64,000 bases of DNA from Paracoccus sp. IB05 (GTDB taxonomy: Bacteria > Pseudomonadota > Alphaproteobacteria > Rhodobacterales > Rhodobacteraceae): assembly GCF_016405985.1 (NCBI RefSeq), contig NZ_JAEFCF010000022.1, positions 24,034 to 88,033 on the forward strand, read 5' to 3'. The position numbers and the translations under genes were made by a program. Shown piece after piece: positions 51,377 to 60,411 of this stretch. The notes under the pieces are model-generated. The model did not search any database and was not told the origin of the DNA. It saw nothing but the letters and a program-made list of their open reading frames with translations. Position 1 is the stretch's first letter; every line of letters begins with the position of its first letter.

Positions 51377-51847
51377 TCAGACCTCGCGCCCGCCCCTGTG
51401 GCGCAGGTCCATCATGATCGCGATGCCCCGCGCGAGGTCATGTTCGGGGATTCCCGCGAAAAACTCATCGATCCAGCTGTGATGTTGCGCCAGCATCCCC
51501 GTCATTTTCGCGCGCCCGGCCTCGGTCAGCGAGATGCGAAAGGCACGGCGGTCGGTTTCTTCGTTCTGCCGCAGCGCCATACCATCCGCGACCAGCCGAT
51601 CCACAATGCCGGTGACATTGCCATTCGATACCATGAGCTGCTGCGACAGATCCGTCATCTTCAGCCCCTGCGGCGCGGCATACAGCGCCGCGAGCACATC
51701 GAACCGGGGCAGCGTGGTGTCGAAACTGCTGCGCAGACGGTCGCGCAATTCGGTCTCGATGCTGCGCACCGATTTCAGCATCGTGACCCAGAGCCGCAAC
51801 CTCTGACGGGCGAGTTCACGGTCTTCGACGGGATCGGCCATGCTCAT
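51377..51847 (-). CDS. MarR-family transcriptional regulator
   Basis: About 156 residues. The winged helix includes LPRFDVLAALYAAPQGLKMTDLSQQLMVSNGNVTGIVDRLVADGMA, followed by the wing NEETDRRAFRISLTEAGRAKM. MarR proteins repress their own operon and respond to aromatic acids or CoA thioesters. Regulators of this kind accompany 2-aminobenzoate and benzoate CoA-ligase operons. It is upstream of, and on the same strand as, the ligase remnant and formamidase genes and may still control the formamidase. The start at 51847 has a weak GGATGTGAG Shine-Dalgarno. Confidence 0.87.
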   Translation of the reverse strand: MSMADPVEDRELARQRLRLWVTMLKSVRSIETELRDRLRSSFDTTLPRFDVLAALYAAPQGLKMTDLSQQLMVSNGNVTGIVDRLVADGMALRQNEETDRRAFRISLTEAGRAKMTGMLAQHHSWIDEFFAGIPEHDLARGIAIMMDLRHRGGREV

Positions 51848-52664
51848 TCTCACATCCAGCTGCGATCCTTTATGTCTCAAATTATTCGGCCAGGCAAACC
51901 AAACGGGAATGACCGCGGGTCTGGCCCTGCCGTTTGCCGCGTCGTGGCCTGCACCAGTTGCATCCCCCTGGCAGCCCTGGCCGCCGTATTGCGAAAGCCA
52001 TCCGCCAACTCCCGCGCCCGGCGACTGAACCGCATATTCGCCAGGGTCGAAGGCCTGGTGGGAAAGTCGCGGCGCAACGTCATGGTGCCGATGCCGGAGT
52101 TGACCATCTGGGATGCATTCAGCCTTTGGCTGGAGGAACAATGCCGCGAACGTCAGTGCGCGGTCCTGCGCGGCGAGACCGACAATTGGCCGGTGCCGGT
52201 TGCGCATCATCATCAGGCTGTCTGATTCCGGGACGATATCCATGTGGCACTGTCGGCTGCCGGGGCGAGGAGATCGCCCGCCATACCAGGGCCGCGCGGA
52301 TCGTGATGAACCTGTCTTCAGCCGAGATCCATTCCCTGCTGCGGATCGGGCAAGACAGAGCAATGCGCCGGATCAGGCAGCACCGTAGCAGGGCCGGAAC
52401 CTGCCGCCACCATGCGCCGCCTGACGGAGACCTGGAGGCACCGGTACCGTTCCGTCCCGGGGATCGGTTCCGTGGCCAAGGCAATACTGCCTGCCGAAAC
52501 CCCTTATCCCGCCAGCATCACCTGTGACCAACCGAGCAGCTCTGACAGGGTTCTCCGTAGGAGCATGACATTGGCATCCGGCACTCTGTTCAGGATGCCT
52601 GCGACCGGATCCAAACATGAACAATCCCCGGTGGTGTCGGAACCCAATCTGTACAAATGGAGGC
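51848..52664. other. Gene-poor region between marR and the exopolysaccharide locus
   Basis: About 815 bases with no confidently identified gene. A plus-strand frame ending at 52225 reads SRARRLNRIFARVEGLVGKS and MPELTIWDAFSLWLEEQC; it looks protein-like but is not recognised. It could be a scrap of a gene or a small unknown gene. The rest appears noncoding or degenerated and probably marks the boundary between the catabolic and exopolysaccharide loci. Confidence 0.4.
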
Positions 52665-53339
52665 TCACTTGCCGGTGCGGTTCAAAACTGCAGCGACGGT
52701 GGCCAGGATCAGCCGAATATCCATAATGAGATTGTGCTTGCGGGCATAGGCGACATCGAGAACGACACGCTCGCTGTAGCTGACATCATTGCGGCCGCTG
52801 ACCTGCCAGAGCCCCGTCAGACCCGGTCGCATTGACATATAGTGGCTGGCAGCCGCGCCATAGAGGTCCAGCTCTTTGGCGGTGACGGGGCGCGGCCCGA
52901 CAAGGCTCATCTCACCCTTCAGGATATTCCAGATCTGCGGCAGCTCATCGAGGCTGGATTTGCGCAGGAACCTGCCAAAACGGGTGATGCGCGGATCATT
53001 GTCCAGCTTAAAATTGGCATTCCATTCGGCCCGGGCTTCGGGGTTGTTCTCGAGATGAACCCTCAAACGCTCTTGCGAATCCGACACCATCGACCGGATC
53101 TTCCAGCAACGGAAAACCTCTCCGTTGCGACCGATGCGGCGGTGACCGAAGAACGGTGCCCCGCCATCGCGCATCACCAGCAGCGCAAGAAGCAGGATGA
53201 CCGGCAGAATTATCGGCAGCAGGCAAAGGATGATCAGTATATCCAGGACCCGCTTGCCCGCAGCACGATAGATACGGCGGCTGATCGAAAAGGAAGATGA
53301 GGCGGTGGCGCCCGCGGCAGCACTGCTGACGTCGTTCAT
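52665..53339 (-). CDS. Undecaprenyl-phosphate sugar-1-phosphate transferase, ExoY-like
   Basis: About 224 residues of the bacterial sugar transferase (WcaJ/ExoY/PssA) family. One N-terminal membrane segment is RVLDILIILCLLPIILPVILLLAL. It is followed by PFFGHRRIGRNGEVFRCWKIRSM, the catalytic DE-containing SSLDELPQIWNILKGEMSLVGPRP and the C-terminal MRPGLTGLWQVSGRNDVSYSERV. It starts polymer assembly by linking a hexose-1-phosphate to undecaprenyl phosphate in the inner membrane. The start at 53339 is preferred to an upstream extension because the shorter form begins with a normal hydrophilic leader before the membrane helix. It is divergent from the other polysaccharide genes. Confidence 0.88.
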   Translation of the reverse strand: MNDVSSAAAGATASSSFSISRRIYRAAGKRVLDILIILCLLPIILPVILLLALLVMRDGGAPFFGHRRIGRNGEVFRCWKIRSMVSDSQERLRVHLENNPEARAEWNANFKLDNDPRITRFGRFLRKSSLDELPQIWNILKGEMSLVGPRPVTAKELDLYGAAASHYMSMRPGLTGLWQVSGRNDVSYSERVVLDVAYARKHNLIMDIRLILATVAAVLNRTGK

Positions 53340-54222
53340 GTTATTTCCGTATCTGGCCGAGCCAAAGCGAATAAGTTGAGGGGGACCAAAGTACGCACGG
53401 GAAACAAAGGGCGATCCGGTCGCCATACTACTCAGGGTTTAGTAAACTTAACTTTTACTTCACGTCAAAGTTTATTATGCGCTTGCAGCAAGGCCATGAC
53501 ACGAATGAAACAAGAATTGCGACTATTCTGTGCTTGCCGCTCCTTGTGCAAGCCCTCTTTCTCCTGGGGTAGGTGATCGGGTGCGGTCTGCTGTCAGGCC
53601 TGAAATTGCGGCAGCTTTCAGAATCGGCTGGCCAGGATAGTGATCAGAGATGCGGGCCCGCATCTTTGTATCGTGCTCGGTTGCACGCAGTTGGACGCCG
53701 GTTTCGTGATCCGGATCGCTTCCATCTTTTACGCATGGAGTCGGCGGCTACTTACAGCGCTTCGCCCTGTCCCACTGGCGGGCGCAACGTTCAACTTGTA
53801 GCGGCGGTCATCCGAACCGGGCGTGACGGTTCTGCCTGCGGTCGAGGAGATGATGGTCATGCCGCTCCAGAGGCCGAACAGGTCAGCTCTGGTATGCCGG
53901 TATGAGATAGCAGAGATGCGGTGACGTTTGGGGCGGAAGAATGCGGCATGACTGATGAACTGGCCGGCTGAGATCCCGAAACGCGTTTCAGATGAGCCGC
54001 GAAAAATAACCAGACAATGCCCTTTGGAAAATTCGAGGCCGAAAGCCTGTTTTCCGACCCTGCGCGGACTGATGATTCCACTTATCAGCAGCCTTACCGA
54101 GACACACGTCAAAGGTGTGTTGTCTCTTTCCACTTCGCGGGAAACGGTTTCTGCATTGCAGAAATCGACAGTGCTCCCTAGACAGAAGCCGACGATGTTT
54201 AAGAAGCACGGGAGCCGTCTTC
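53340..54222. promoter_or_regulatory. Long regulatory region between exoY-like and ugd genes
   Basis: About 880 bases with no supported gene. An AT-rich block at 53430-53480 contains the inverted repeat TAAACTT (53443-53449) / AAGTTTA (53468-53474) with an 18-bp spacer, and GTTTAGTAAAC overlaps its left arm; it is a candidate operator or promoter of the exoY-like gene. The rest is lower in GC than neighbouring genes and has no recognised motif. A long untranslated leader or small RNA is possible. Confidence 0.45.
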
Positions 54223-55389
54223 ATGAAAATTGCAGTTGCTGGTTTGGGTTATGTTGGTCTTTCCAATGCGGTCCTGCTGGCGCAGCACCATGAGGTCACG
54301 GCGGTCGATGTCTCGGCCTCGCGCGTGGCCGAGGTCAAGGCCGGGCGGTCTCCCATTGCCGACGCTGAGATCGAGGCCTTCCTGACCAGGGGCGGGCTGG
54401 ATCTGACCGCCACCACCGATGGGGCTGCGGCTTACCGTGATGCCGCATTCGTCATCGTGGCGACGCCCACCAATTATGACAGCCTGACCAACTCTTTCGA
54501 CACCTCCAGCGTCGAGGCGGTGATCGCGGCGGTGATCGCGGTGAACCGGGATGCCACCATCGTGGTGAAATCGACGATCCCGGTCCGCTTTGTCGAACGG
54601 ATCCGGGCCAGGCTTGACACGGATCAGGTGATCTTCAGCCCCGAATTCCTGCGCGAGGGGCGCGCGCTTTACGACAACCTGCATCCCAGCCGCATTATCG
54701 TCGGAGAGCGTTCGGCCCGGGCCGAGGCCTTTGCGGCGATGCTCCTGGAAGGGGCGGTGAAGAAGGATGTCGAGCTTCTGTTCACTGACCCGTCCGAAGC
54801 CGAGGCGATCAAGCTTTTTGCCAATACCTTTCTCGCGATGCGGGTGGCCTTCTTCAACGAGCTGGACAGCTATGCCCTGTCGCGCGACATGGATGCGCGC
54901 CAGATCATCGAAGGGGTTTGCCTCGATCCGCGCATTGGGGCGCATTATAATAACCCCTCCTTCGGCTATGGCGGCTATTGCCTGCCTAAGGATACCAAGC
55001 AGCTCCTGGCGAACTATTCCGAAGTGCCGCAGAACCTGATCGCCGCCATCGTCGATGCCAACCGCACCCGCAAGGATTACCTGGCGGACCGGATCATCGC
55101 CGCACGGCCCAGGGTGGTCGGCGTGCATCGGCTGGTGATGAAGGCCGGCTCGGACAATTTCCGCCAGAGCTCGATCCAGGGCATCATGAAACGCGTCAAG
55201 GCCAAGGGGATCGAGGTTGTGGTCTATGAGCCGGCCCTGACCGAGGACAGCTTCTTCGGATCCCGGGTGATCCGCGATCTCGGCGCCTTCAAGGCCGCGT
55301 CCGACCTGATCCTTGCCAACCGCCGCACCGCCGATCTGGAGGATGTGGCCGGGAAAGTCTTCACCCGCGATCTGTTCGGAGCCGATTGA
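54223..55389 (+). CDS. ugd: UDP-glucose 6-dehydrogenase
   Basis: About 388 residues. The NAD loop is [37 protein letters not shown] and STIPVRF follow, and [13 protein letters not shown] is the substrate segment. The catalytic cysteine lies in [16 protein letters not shown] near residue 255. It oxidises UDP-glucose to UDP-glucuronate, a precursor of acidic polysaccharide. The short form (about 390 residues) is the type found with capsule and LPS loci. GGGAG lies nine bases before the ATG. It overlaps the epimerase gene by one base (TGATG), so its product is handed to the next enzyme. Confidence 0.93.
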   Translation: MKIAVAGLGYVGLSNAVLLAQHHEVTAVDVSASRVAEVKAGRSPIADAEIEAFLTRGGLDLTATTDGAAAYRDAAFVIVATPTNYDSLTNSFDTSSVEAVIAAVIAVNRDATIVVKSTIPVRFVERIRARLDTDQVIFSPEFLREGRALYDNLHPSRIIVGERSARAEAFAAMLLEGAVKKDVELLFTDPSEAEAIKLFANTFLAMRVAFFNELDSYALSRDMDARQIIEGVCLDPRIGAHYNNPSFGYGGYCLPKDTKQLLANYSEVPQNLIAAIVDANRTRKDYLADRIIAARPRVVGVHRLVMKAGSDNFRQSSIQGIMKRVKAKGIEVVVYEPALTEDSFFGSRVIRDLGAFKAASDLILANRRTADLEDVAGKVFTRDLFGAD

Positions 55390-56399
55390 TGCGCACGGCC
55401 CTTGTCACCGGCGCGGCCGGATTCATCGGATTTCACCTCTGCCGCCGCCTGCTGGCCGACGGCTTTAAGGTCATCGGCCTCGACAATCTGTCGGATTATT
55501 ACGATGTCGCGCTGAAGCAGCGCCGCCAGGCCATCCTGCTGCAGGATCCGGGCTTTGCCATCGTCAATGATGCGGTCGAGGCGCCGGGCCTCCTGATGGC
55601 GATGTTTGCCGGGCACAAGCCCGATGTGGTGGTGCATCTGGCCGCCCAGGCCGGGGTGCGCTATTCGATCGACAATCCGCGTGCCTATCTGGAAAGCAAC
55701 CTGATCGGCACGTTCGAGCTGCTGGAGGCGGCCCGTGCCCATCCGCCCGCGCATATGGTGCTGGCCTCGACCTCCTCGGCCTTCGGCGCCAATACCAAGA
55801 TGCCCTATGCCGAGACCGACCGGGCCGATCACCAGATGTCCTTCTATGCCGCGACGAAGAAGGCCACGGAATCGATGGCGCATTCCTATGCCCATCTCTT
55901 CGGCCTGCCGGTGACAATGTTCCGTTTCTTCACGGTCTATGGGCCCTGGGGTCGCCCGGACATGGCGCTGTTCAAGTTCACCAGGGCGATCCTGAACGGC
56001 GACCCGATCGACGTCTACAATCACGGCGATATGAAGCGCGACTTCACCTATATCGACGATCTGGTCCAGGGGATCCGGCTGCTGATCGATGCGGTGCCGG
56101 AGCGCCCTGCGGATGGCATCGTGCCTGAAGGCGACAGCCTCTCGCCTGTGGCGCCGTTCCGGGTGGTCAATATCGGCAATTCCGATGCGGTGCAGCTGAC
56201 CGATTTTATCGCCGCGATCGAGGCGGCGACGGGCAGGGCAGCGACCCGCAACCTGATGCCGATGCAGGCGGGCGATGTGCCCGCGACATGGGCCGATGCA
56301 AGCCTGTTGCAGCGCCTGACCGGCTATGCGCCGCAGACCCGGGTGCCCGAGGGGGTGAGGGCCTTCGTCGACTGGTATCGCGACTATTACAGCGTCTGA
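55389..56399 (+). CDS. UDP-glucuronate 4-epimerase-like NAD-dependent epimerase
   Basis: About 336 residues of the extended SDR epimerases. The NAD loop is LVTGAAGFIGFHLCRRLL at residues 5-22, with GLDNLSDYYDVALKQRR typical of glucuronate epimerases, the active-site SxxFYAATK (SFYAATKKATE) near residue 155, and RFFTVYGPWGRPDMA. It likely makes UDP-galacturonate from the UDP-glucuronate produced by Ugd. The LpsL/CapI group has this length and these motifs. A perfect hairpin follows two bases after the stop. Confidence 0.9.
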   Translation: MRTALVTGAAGFIGFHLCRRLLADGFKVIGLDNLSDYYDVALKQRRQAILLQDPGFAIVNDAVEAPGLLMAMFAGHKPDVVVHLAAQAGVRYSIDNPRAYLESNLIGTFELLEAARAHPPAHMVLASTSSAFGANTKMPYAETDRADHQMSFYAATKKATESMAHSYAHLFGLPVTMFRFFTVYGPWGRPDMALFKFTRAILNGDPIDVYNHGDMKRDFTYIDDLVQGIRLLIDAVPERPADGIVPEGDSLSPVAPFRVVNIGNSDAVQLTDFIAAIEAATGRAATRNLMPMQAGDVPATWADASLLQRLTGYAPQTRVPEGVRAFVDWYRDYYSV

Positions 56400-56400
56400 G

Positions 56401-56433
56401 CGGTGGTCCTGGCCGGTGGTTGCAGGACCACCG
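56401..56433 (+). terminator. Hairpin after the epimerase gene
   Basis: CGGTGGTCCT (56401-56410) pairs perfectly with AGGACCACCG (56424-56433) over a 13-base loop, starting two bases after the stop codon. No T-run follows. It may be a terminator or a 3' protective structure. Confidence 0.5.
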
Positions 56434-56891
56434 GTGCCGTGACCGACATTCGCGGCCCTTTGCTGCGCATGTCGATTCGAAGGACAGTTGGTCTTGTGTG
56501 TCTCATCTTGCGATTGCAGATCATCGTTTGCACAAAAATACAGCTTTCGCCTGAATATGTGCAGCGGTGAGAGCCCCATCGTGATCGGGGAAGGGGAATG
56601 GTTTTCCCGATCACGTTCATTTGACCGTTGAATCAAGGTCTTGCCTGCCATGTGCTCCCTGGCCGGCCGGGAAAAAATCCGCCGCGGAGAACTGGCATTT
56701 TACAGGACTGTGCATTAGGGACGGCTAAGGTCTCTTTGCTCCCGCAGCAAATGCTGCAGTGCAATATTAACGATTTTCCGGTTTTCACCTGGCGCATGGT
56801 GCCAGAAATCGTCCGAAACATCCCGGGATGCCGAGAGATGACACATGACTCTGATCTCTGCGGCCGACCGGCAGGGCGATAGGCAAGATCG
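56434..56891. other. Intergenic region with a second perfect hairpin
   Basis: About 460 bases, AT-richer than the genes around it. CGTGATCGGG (56580-56589) pairs with CCCGATCACG (56606-56615) over a 16-base loop and could be a terminator without T-run, or a regulatory RNA structure. No gene is supported. The promoter of the yjbH operon or of the decayed phosphatase may lie at the right end. Confidence 0.5.
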
Positions 56892-57554
56892 ATGGCATTT
56901 TCCGCCCTGCTCCCTGATTTCAGGAAGATGCCGCAGCTCGTGGCACCTGTGACAGCGCCGCCCGCGCCTGCGGAAGCGGTCTGTCTGGCTGGTGACATGA
57001 TCGACCGCGGACCGGACAGCGCCGCCGTTCTGGCCAGGGTCAGGGCCGAACATGCCGCAGGGGCAGTCTGCCTGATGGGCAATCATGAAGAGATGTTTCC
57101 TGCGGCCCTGGCAGAACCTGCATGCCTTGCGGCCTCGTGGCTGAAGCATGGCGGCTACGAGACCCTGATCATCTTTGGCCTGTCCGGACAGGACGGGATC
57201 GCCGGACTGGCGACGGCCCATGGCACAGAGATGCGGGTCTGGCTGACGGCACGGCCCCTGTGCTGGCGCAGCGACAATATGGTGGCGGCACATGCAGGCA
57301 TGGATCCTGCCCGGACCGAGGACCAGCAGGAGGAAGGTGCACTGCTCCGGGGGCATCCCGATTTCGGGTGTCGGCTGCGCCCGGACGGGCTTTGGGTGGC
57401 CCGTGACCATGCGGTGACCGCGCAGGCGGAGCAATGGGCAGGCTGTATCTCGCGGGATACCGGGGCCTATGCCACCGGGCGGATGAGCTGTGCCGTGATC
57501 GACCCAGGCCTGGCGCGCGCCAGGCGGCTGACCGTTGGCGCTGTCGCATGTTGA
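56892..57554 (+). pseudogene. Decayed copy of the PPP-family phosphatase
   Basis: The 220-codon frame closely resembles the intact phosphatase at 29013 (shared GDMIDRGPDSA, GNHEEMF, WLKHGG, AAHAGMDP and DTGAYATGR). However, the first catalytic block is gone: AEAVCLAGDMIDRG joins the residues before the first GD motif directly to the second one. About 34 residues including GDLHGR are lost, with LGD at both deletion ends. The late metal-binding His motif HGHTV is replaced by ARDHAV. Without these residues two-metal catalysis is impossible. The open frame suggests a recent event or a retained non-catalytic role. It is located between the epimerase and yjbH genes. Confidence 0.72.
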
Positions 57555-57648
57555 GTCTTTTCTGATGTGGCTCTATGGTCCGCCCGCGTATGTGGTGTCT
57601 CCGGTTTCAAAGTTCTGTTTTCAGAAAAACTACAATGGAGCCGCCTGC

Positions 57649-59766
57649 GTGCCTCTTGCCTCATGGACACGGATGGCGGCCCTCGGGCTTTCGCTGCTGC
57701 TTGCTGCCGCGAAAGCACGGGCCGAAGATACGGTGCCCGGGCTGTCGCTTTACGGTGTACCCGGCCATGTAGAGATGCCTTCGGCCGAGGCCCTGCCGGA
57801 CGGGACTCTGGCCGTTTCACTGAACCATCATGCGGGCGGTGTCATCCGCAGCAACCTTGTGTTCCAGATCACCCCGCGCATCACCGGCGTGTTCCGCTAT
57901 TCCTATTTCGAGGACTATCTGTCCGGCGGCAGATTGTCGCTTTATGACCGCAGCTTTGATTTCCGCTACCAGATCATGGCCGAGGATCCCGACAGCTGGC
58001 GCCCGTCCCTGGCCTTCGGGTTGCAGGATTTCGGCGGCACCGGGGTTTTTGGCGCGGAATATCTCGTTGCGTCGAAACACCTGGCCGATGACCGGCTGCT
58101 GGTGTCAGCCGGGCTGGGTTGGGGCCGCTTCGGCAGCTATGGCAGCTTCCGCAACCCCTTGGCAGTCCTGTCGGATCGTTTCGAAGAACGCCCGGGCCGG
58201 GAAGGTATGTCCGATACCGGCAAAATCAAGGTCGATCGCTTCTTCCGCGGCGATGCCGCAGCCTTCCTCGCCCTGGATTGGCGCGCGACTGAAAAGCTGA
58301 CCCTGTCGCTTGAATACTCCTCGGATGCAATGACGGCCGAGGTCGAACGTATGGACTTCGACCACCGGACTCCGATCAATATCGGGCTTAAATACCGGCT
58401 TGGCGACACGGGCACCCTGGGCGCATCGCTCCTTTATGGCTCGACTCTGGCGCTCAGCTTCAGTTCCACACTGAACCCGGCCCGCCCGCCTGCACCCTCG
58501 GGACATGAGGCCGCACCCCCTGCCATCGGCCGTGGATCGGCTGCTGCCGCCGCGAGCTGGGGGCCGCAGCCCGATGCGGCAGCACAGGATAGCTTGGCCG
58601 CAGCGCTGAAGGCACAGGGCGTCACGCTGGACGGGGTGATGATCGAGGGCGATACTGCGGTGGTCGCAATCACAAATACCGGCTGGCCTGTCACCGCCCA
58701 GGCCTGGGGGCGCAGCTTCCGCGTGCTCAGCCGCACCTTGCCGCCCGAAATCCGCGAGATCCGCCTGCGCAGTCATATCCGCGACCTGCCAGTCAGCGAG
58801 ATGCGGCTGAGCCGCGAGGATCTGGAAACGCTGGAATATGCGCCCGACGGCGCCTGGCAGGCCTATGTCCGGGCCAATCCGCAGGATGCGGCAGGCCTGC
58901 CCGATCCGCGCATGAACCGCGAGGATCGCCTGTCCTGGGGACTCAGCCCCTATGGCCAGCCCGCCTTCTTTGACCCCGACAGCCCGCTGCGGCTGGATGT
59001 CGGGGCCCAGCTGACAGCAGAATGGATGCCGGTGCGCGGGCTTTATATCTCGGGCGGGGTCCGCCAGAAGCTGGCGGGCAATATTGGCGATGCCTCCCGC
59101 CGTTCGGATTCGGTCCTGCCGCATGTCCGCTCGGATCTCTACCTTTATTATCAGAATGATGATCCGGCAATTTCCTGGCTGACGGCCGAATATTTCGGCC
59201 GGCCGGGCAGCAATCTCTACAGCCGTGCCACGGTCGGCCTGTTCGAGCAGATGTTCGGTGGCGTGTCCGGGGAGTTGCTCTGGGCGCCGGTGGACCGGCC
59301 CTATGCCCTTGGGGTAGAGCTGAACTATGCCGCGCAGCGGGATGTCGACGGGCTTTTCGGCTTTCAGGACTACGAAGTGCTGACCGGCCATGTCTCGGGC
59401 TATCTGGAAATGGGCAACGGTTTCACCGGCCAGCTGGATGTGGGCCGTTATCTGGCCGGAGACTGGGGCGGCACGCTGACCGTGATCCGCCGCTTCGGCA
59501 ACGGGTTCGAGGTTGGCGGCTTTATGACCCTGACCGATGTCAGCTTTGATGATTTCGGCGAGGGTGCCTTTGACAAGGGCATCATCCTGAACGTGCCGCT
59601 GAACTGGGTCATCGGTATGCCCGCACAGCGCGAGGCCGGGCTGGTGATCCGTCCGATCCAGCGCGATGGCGGGGCACGGCTTTCGGTCCGAAACCGGCTT
59701 TACGAGCTGACCCGGGATGAGCGCAACGCCGCTTCGGGCGCCCGCTGGGGACGGTTCTGGCGATGA
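57649..59766 (+). CDS. yjbH: YjbH-family exopolysaccharide biosynthesis protein
   Basis: About 705 residues. A signal peptide ends KARAED near residue 25, and GLSLYGVPGHVEMPSAEALPDGTLAVSLNHHAGG is the conserved start of the mature YjbH domain. The rest is rich in amphipathic beta strands (FRYSYFEDYLSGG, LALDWRATEKLTLSLEYSSDAM, GYLEMGNGFTGQLDVGRYLAGDWGGTL), consistent with two beta-barrels in the outer membrane. YjbH is thought to be the export porin or an accessory of EPS secretion. GTG at 57649 with GGAG eight bases upstream gives the best signal peptide; ATG at 57673 is an alternative. Its last codons overlap yjbF. Confidence 0.85.
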   Translation: MPLASWTRMAALGLSLLLAAAKARAEDTVPGLSLYGVPGHVEMPSAEALPDGTLAVSLNHHAGGVIRSNLVFQITPRITGVFRYSYFEDYLSGGRLSLYDRSFDFRYQIMAEDPDSWRPSLAFGLQDFGGTGVFGAEYLVASKHLADDRLLVSAGLGWGRFGSYGSFRNPLAVLSDRFEERPGREGMSDTGKIKVDRFFRGDAAAFLALDWRATEKLTLSLEYSSDAMTAEVERMDFDHRTPINIGLKYRLGDTGTLGASLLYGSTLALSFSSTLNPARPPAPSGHEAAPPAIGRGSAAAAASWGPQPDAAAQDSLAAALKAQGVTLDGVMIEGDTAVVAITNTGWPVTAQAWGRSFRVLSRTLPPEIREIRLRSHIRDLPVSEMRLSREDLETLEYAPDGAWQAYVRANPQDAAGLPDPRMNREDRLSWGLSPYGQPAFFDPDSPLRLDVGAQLTAEWMPVRGLYISGGVRQKLAGNIGDASRRSDSVLPHVRSDLYLYYQNDDPAISWLTAEYFGRPGSNLYSRATVGLFEQMFGGVSGELLWAPVDRPYALGVELNYAAQRDVDGLFGFQDYEVLTGHVSGYLEMGNGFTGQLDVGRYLAGDWGGTLTVIRRFGNGFEVGGFMTLTDVSFDDFGEGAFDKGIILNVPLNWVIGMPAQREAGLVIRPIQRDGGARLSVRNRLYELTRDERNAASGARWGRFWR

Positions 59767-60395
59767 TGCGTCTCCCTTCCCTTCTTTTCTTCGGGCTGCT
59801 GACCCTGCTGGCAGGCTGCGGCGGCCAGCTGATGCAGCGCGCGCTGGACCGGGTGGTGACGCCCGATATGGAGACCCAGGGCATTGGCGAGATCGAGGCG
59901 CTGACCGCAGCGCACGCGCCGGAGATGATCGTCTGGATGCTCGATGTCGACCGCGCCTCGCGGCTTTTGCTGGCAGAAGAGCGGGACGGTGTGCTGAACT
60001 GGCGCACGCTGGACAATGTGCGCTTCTATACACGTGACGGCCTTATCATCGGCACCAGGGGCCTTGGTTTCGATCTGATGACCGCCGATAATGGGAATGC
60101 AGCGGCCGTGATCGCTTCGGGCCGGGCGGGCCAGGTGCCGCGGGTCCACCGTCTTCTGGATGGCGAGGATAATCTCGCCATCCGCTCTTATATCTGTGAC
60201 ATCCGGCCCGTGGGCGCCGAGCAGGTCCAGACCGATGTGGCGCATTTTGTGACGGCACTGCGGGTCGATGAGACCTGCCACAGCCCGCGCGGCAATATCG
60301 AGAACCGCCACTGGGTTCTGAACGGCCGCATTCTGCAAACCGAACAAACATTCAGTCAGGATCTCGGTCGTTTCCGGATCCTGTATCTGCCCTGA
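59763..60395 (+). CDS. yjbF: YjbF-family outer-membrane lipoprotein
   Basis: A 210-residue lipoprotein. The lipobox LLAGC at residues 14-18 should be cleaved and acylated. The mature protein has IVWMLDVDRASRLLL, FYTRDGLIIGTRGLGFDLMTAD and IENRHWVLNGRILQTEQTFSQDLG, characteristic of YjbF/GfcB (DUF2886-like), which accompanies YjbH in exopolysaccharide and group 4 capsule operons. The start overlaps the yjbH stop (ATGATG), so ATG at 59763 or 59766 may be used. The Wza-like gene follows after 16 bases. Confidence 0.85.
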   Translation: MMRLPSLLFFGLLTLLAGCGGQLMQRALDRVVTPDMETQGIGEIEALTAAHAPEMIVWMLDVDRASRLLLAEERDGVLNWRTLDNVRFYTRDGLIIGTRGLGFDLMTADNGNAAAVIASGRAGQVPRVHRLLDGEDNLAIRSYICDIRPVGAEQVQTDVAHFVTALRVDETCHSPRGNIENRHWVLNGRILQTEQTFSQDLGRFRILYLP

Positions 60396-60411
60396 TTTTC
60401 CCGGAGTGATC

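Noticed and set aside
58105..60033. A 642-codon minus-strand frame opposite yjbH
   Set aside because: Antisense shadow of yjbH/yjbF with no conserved motifs; the sense strand has signal peptide, lipobox and beta-barrel pattern.
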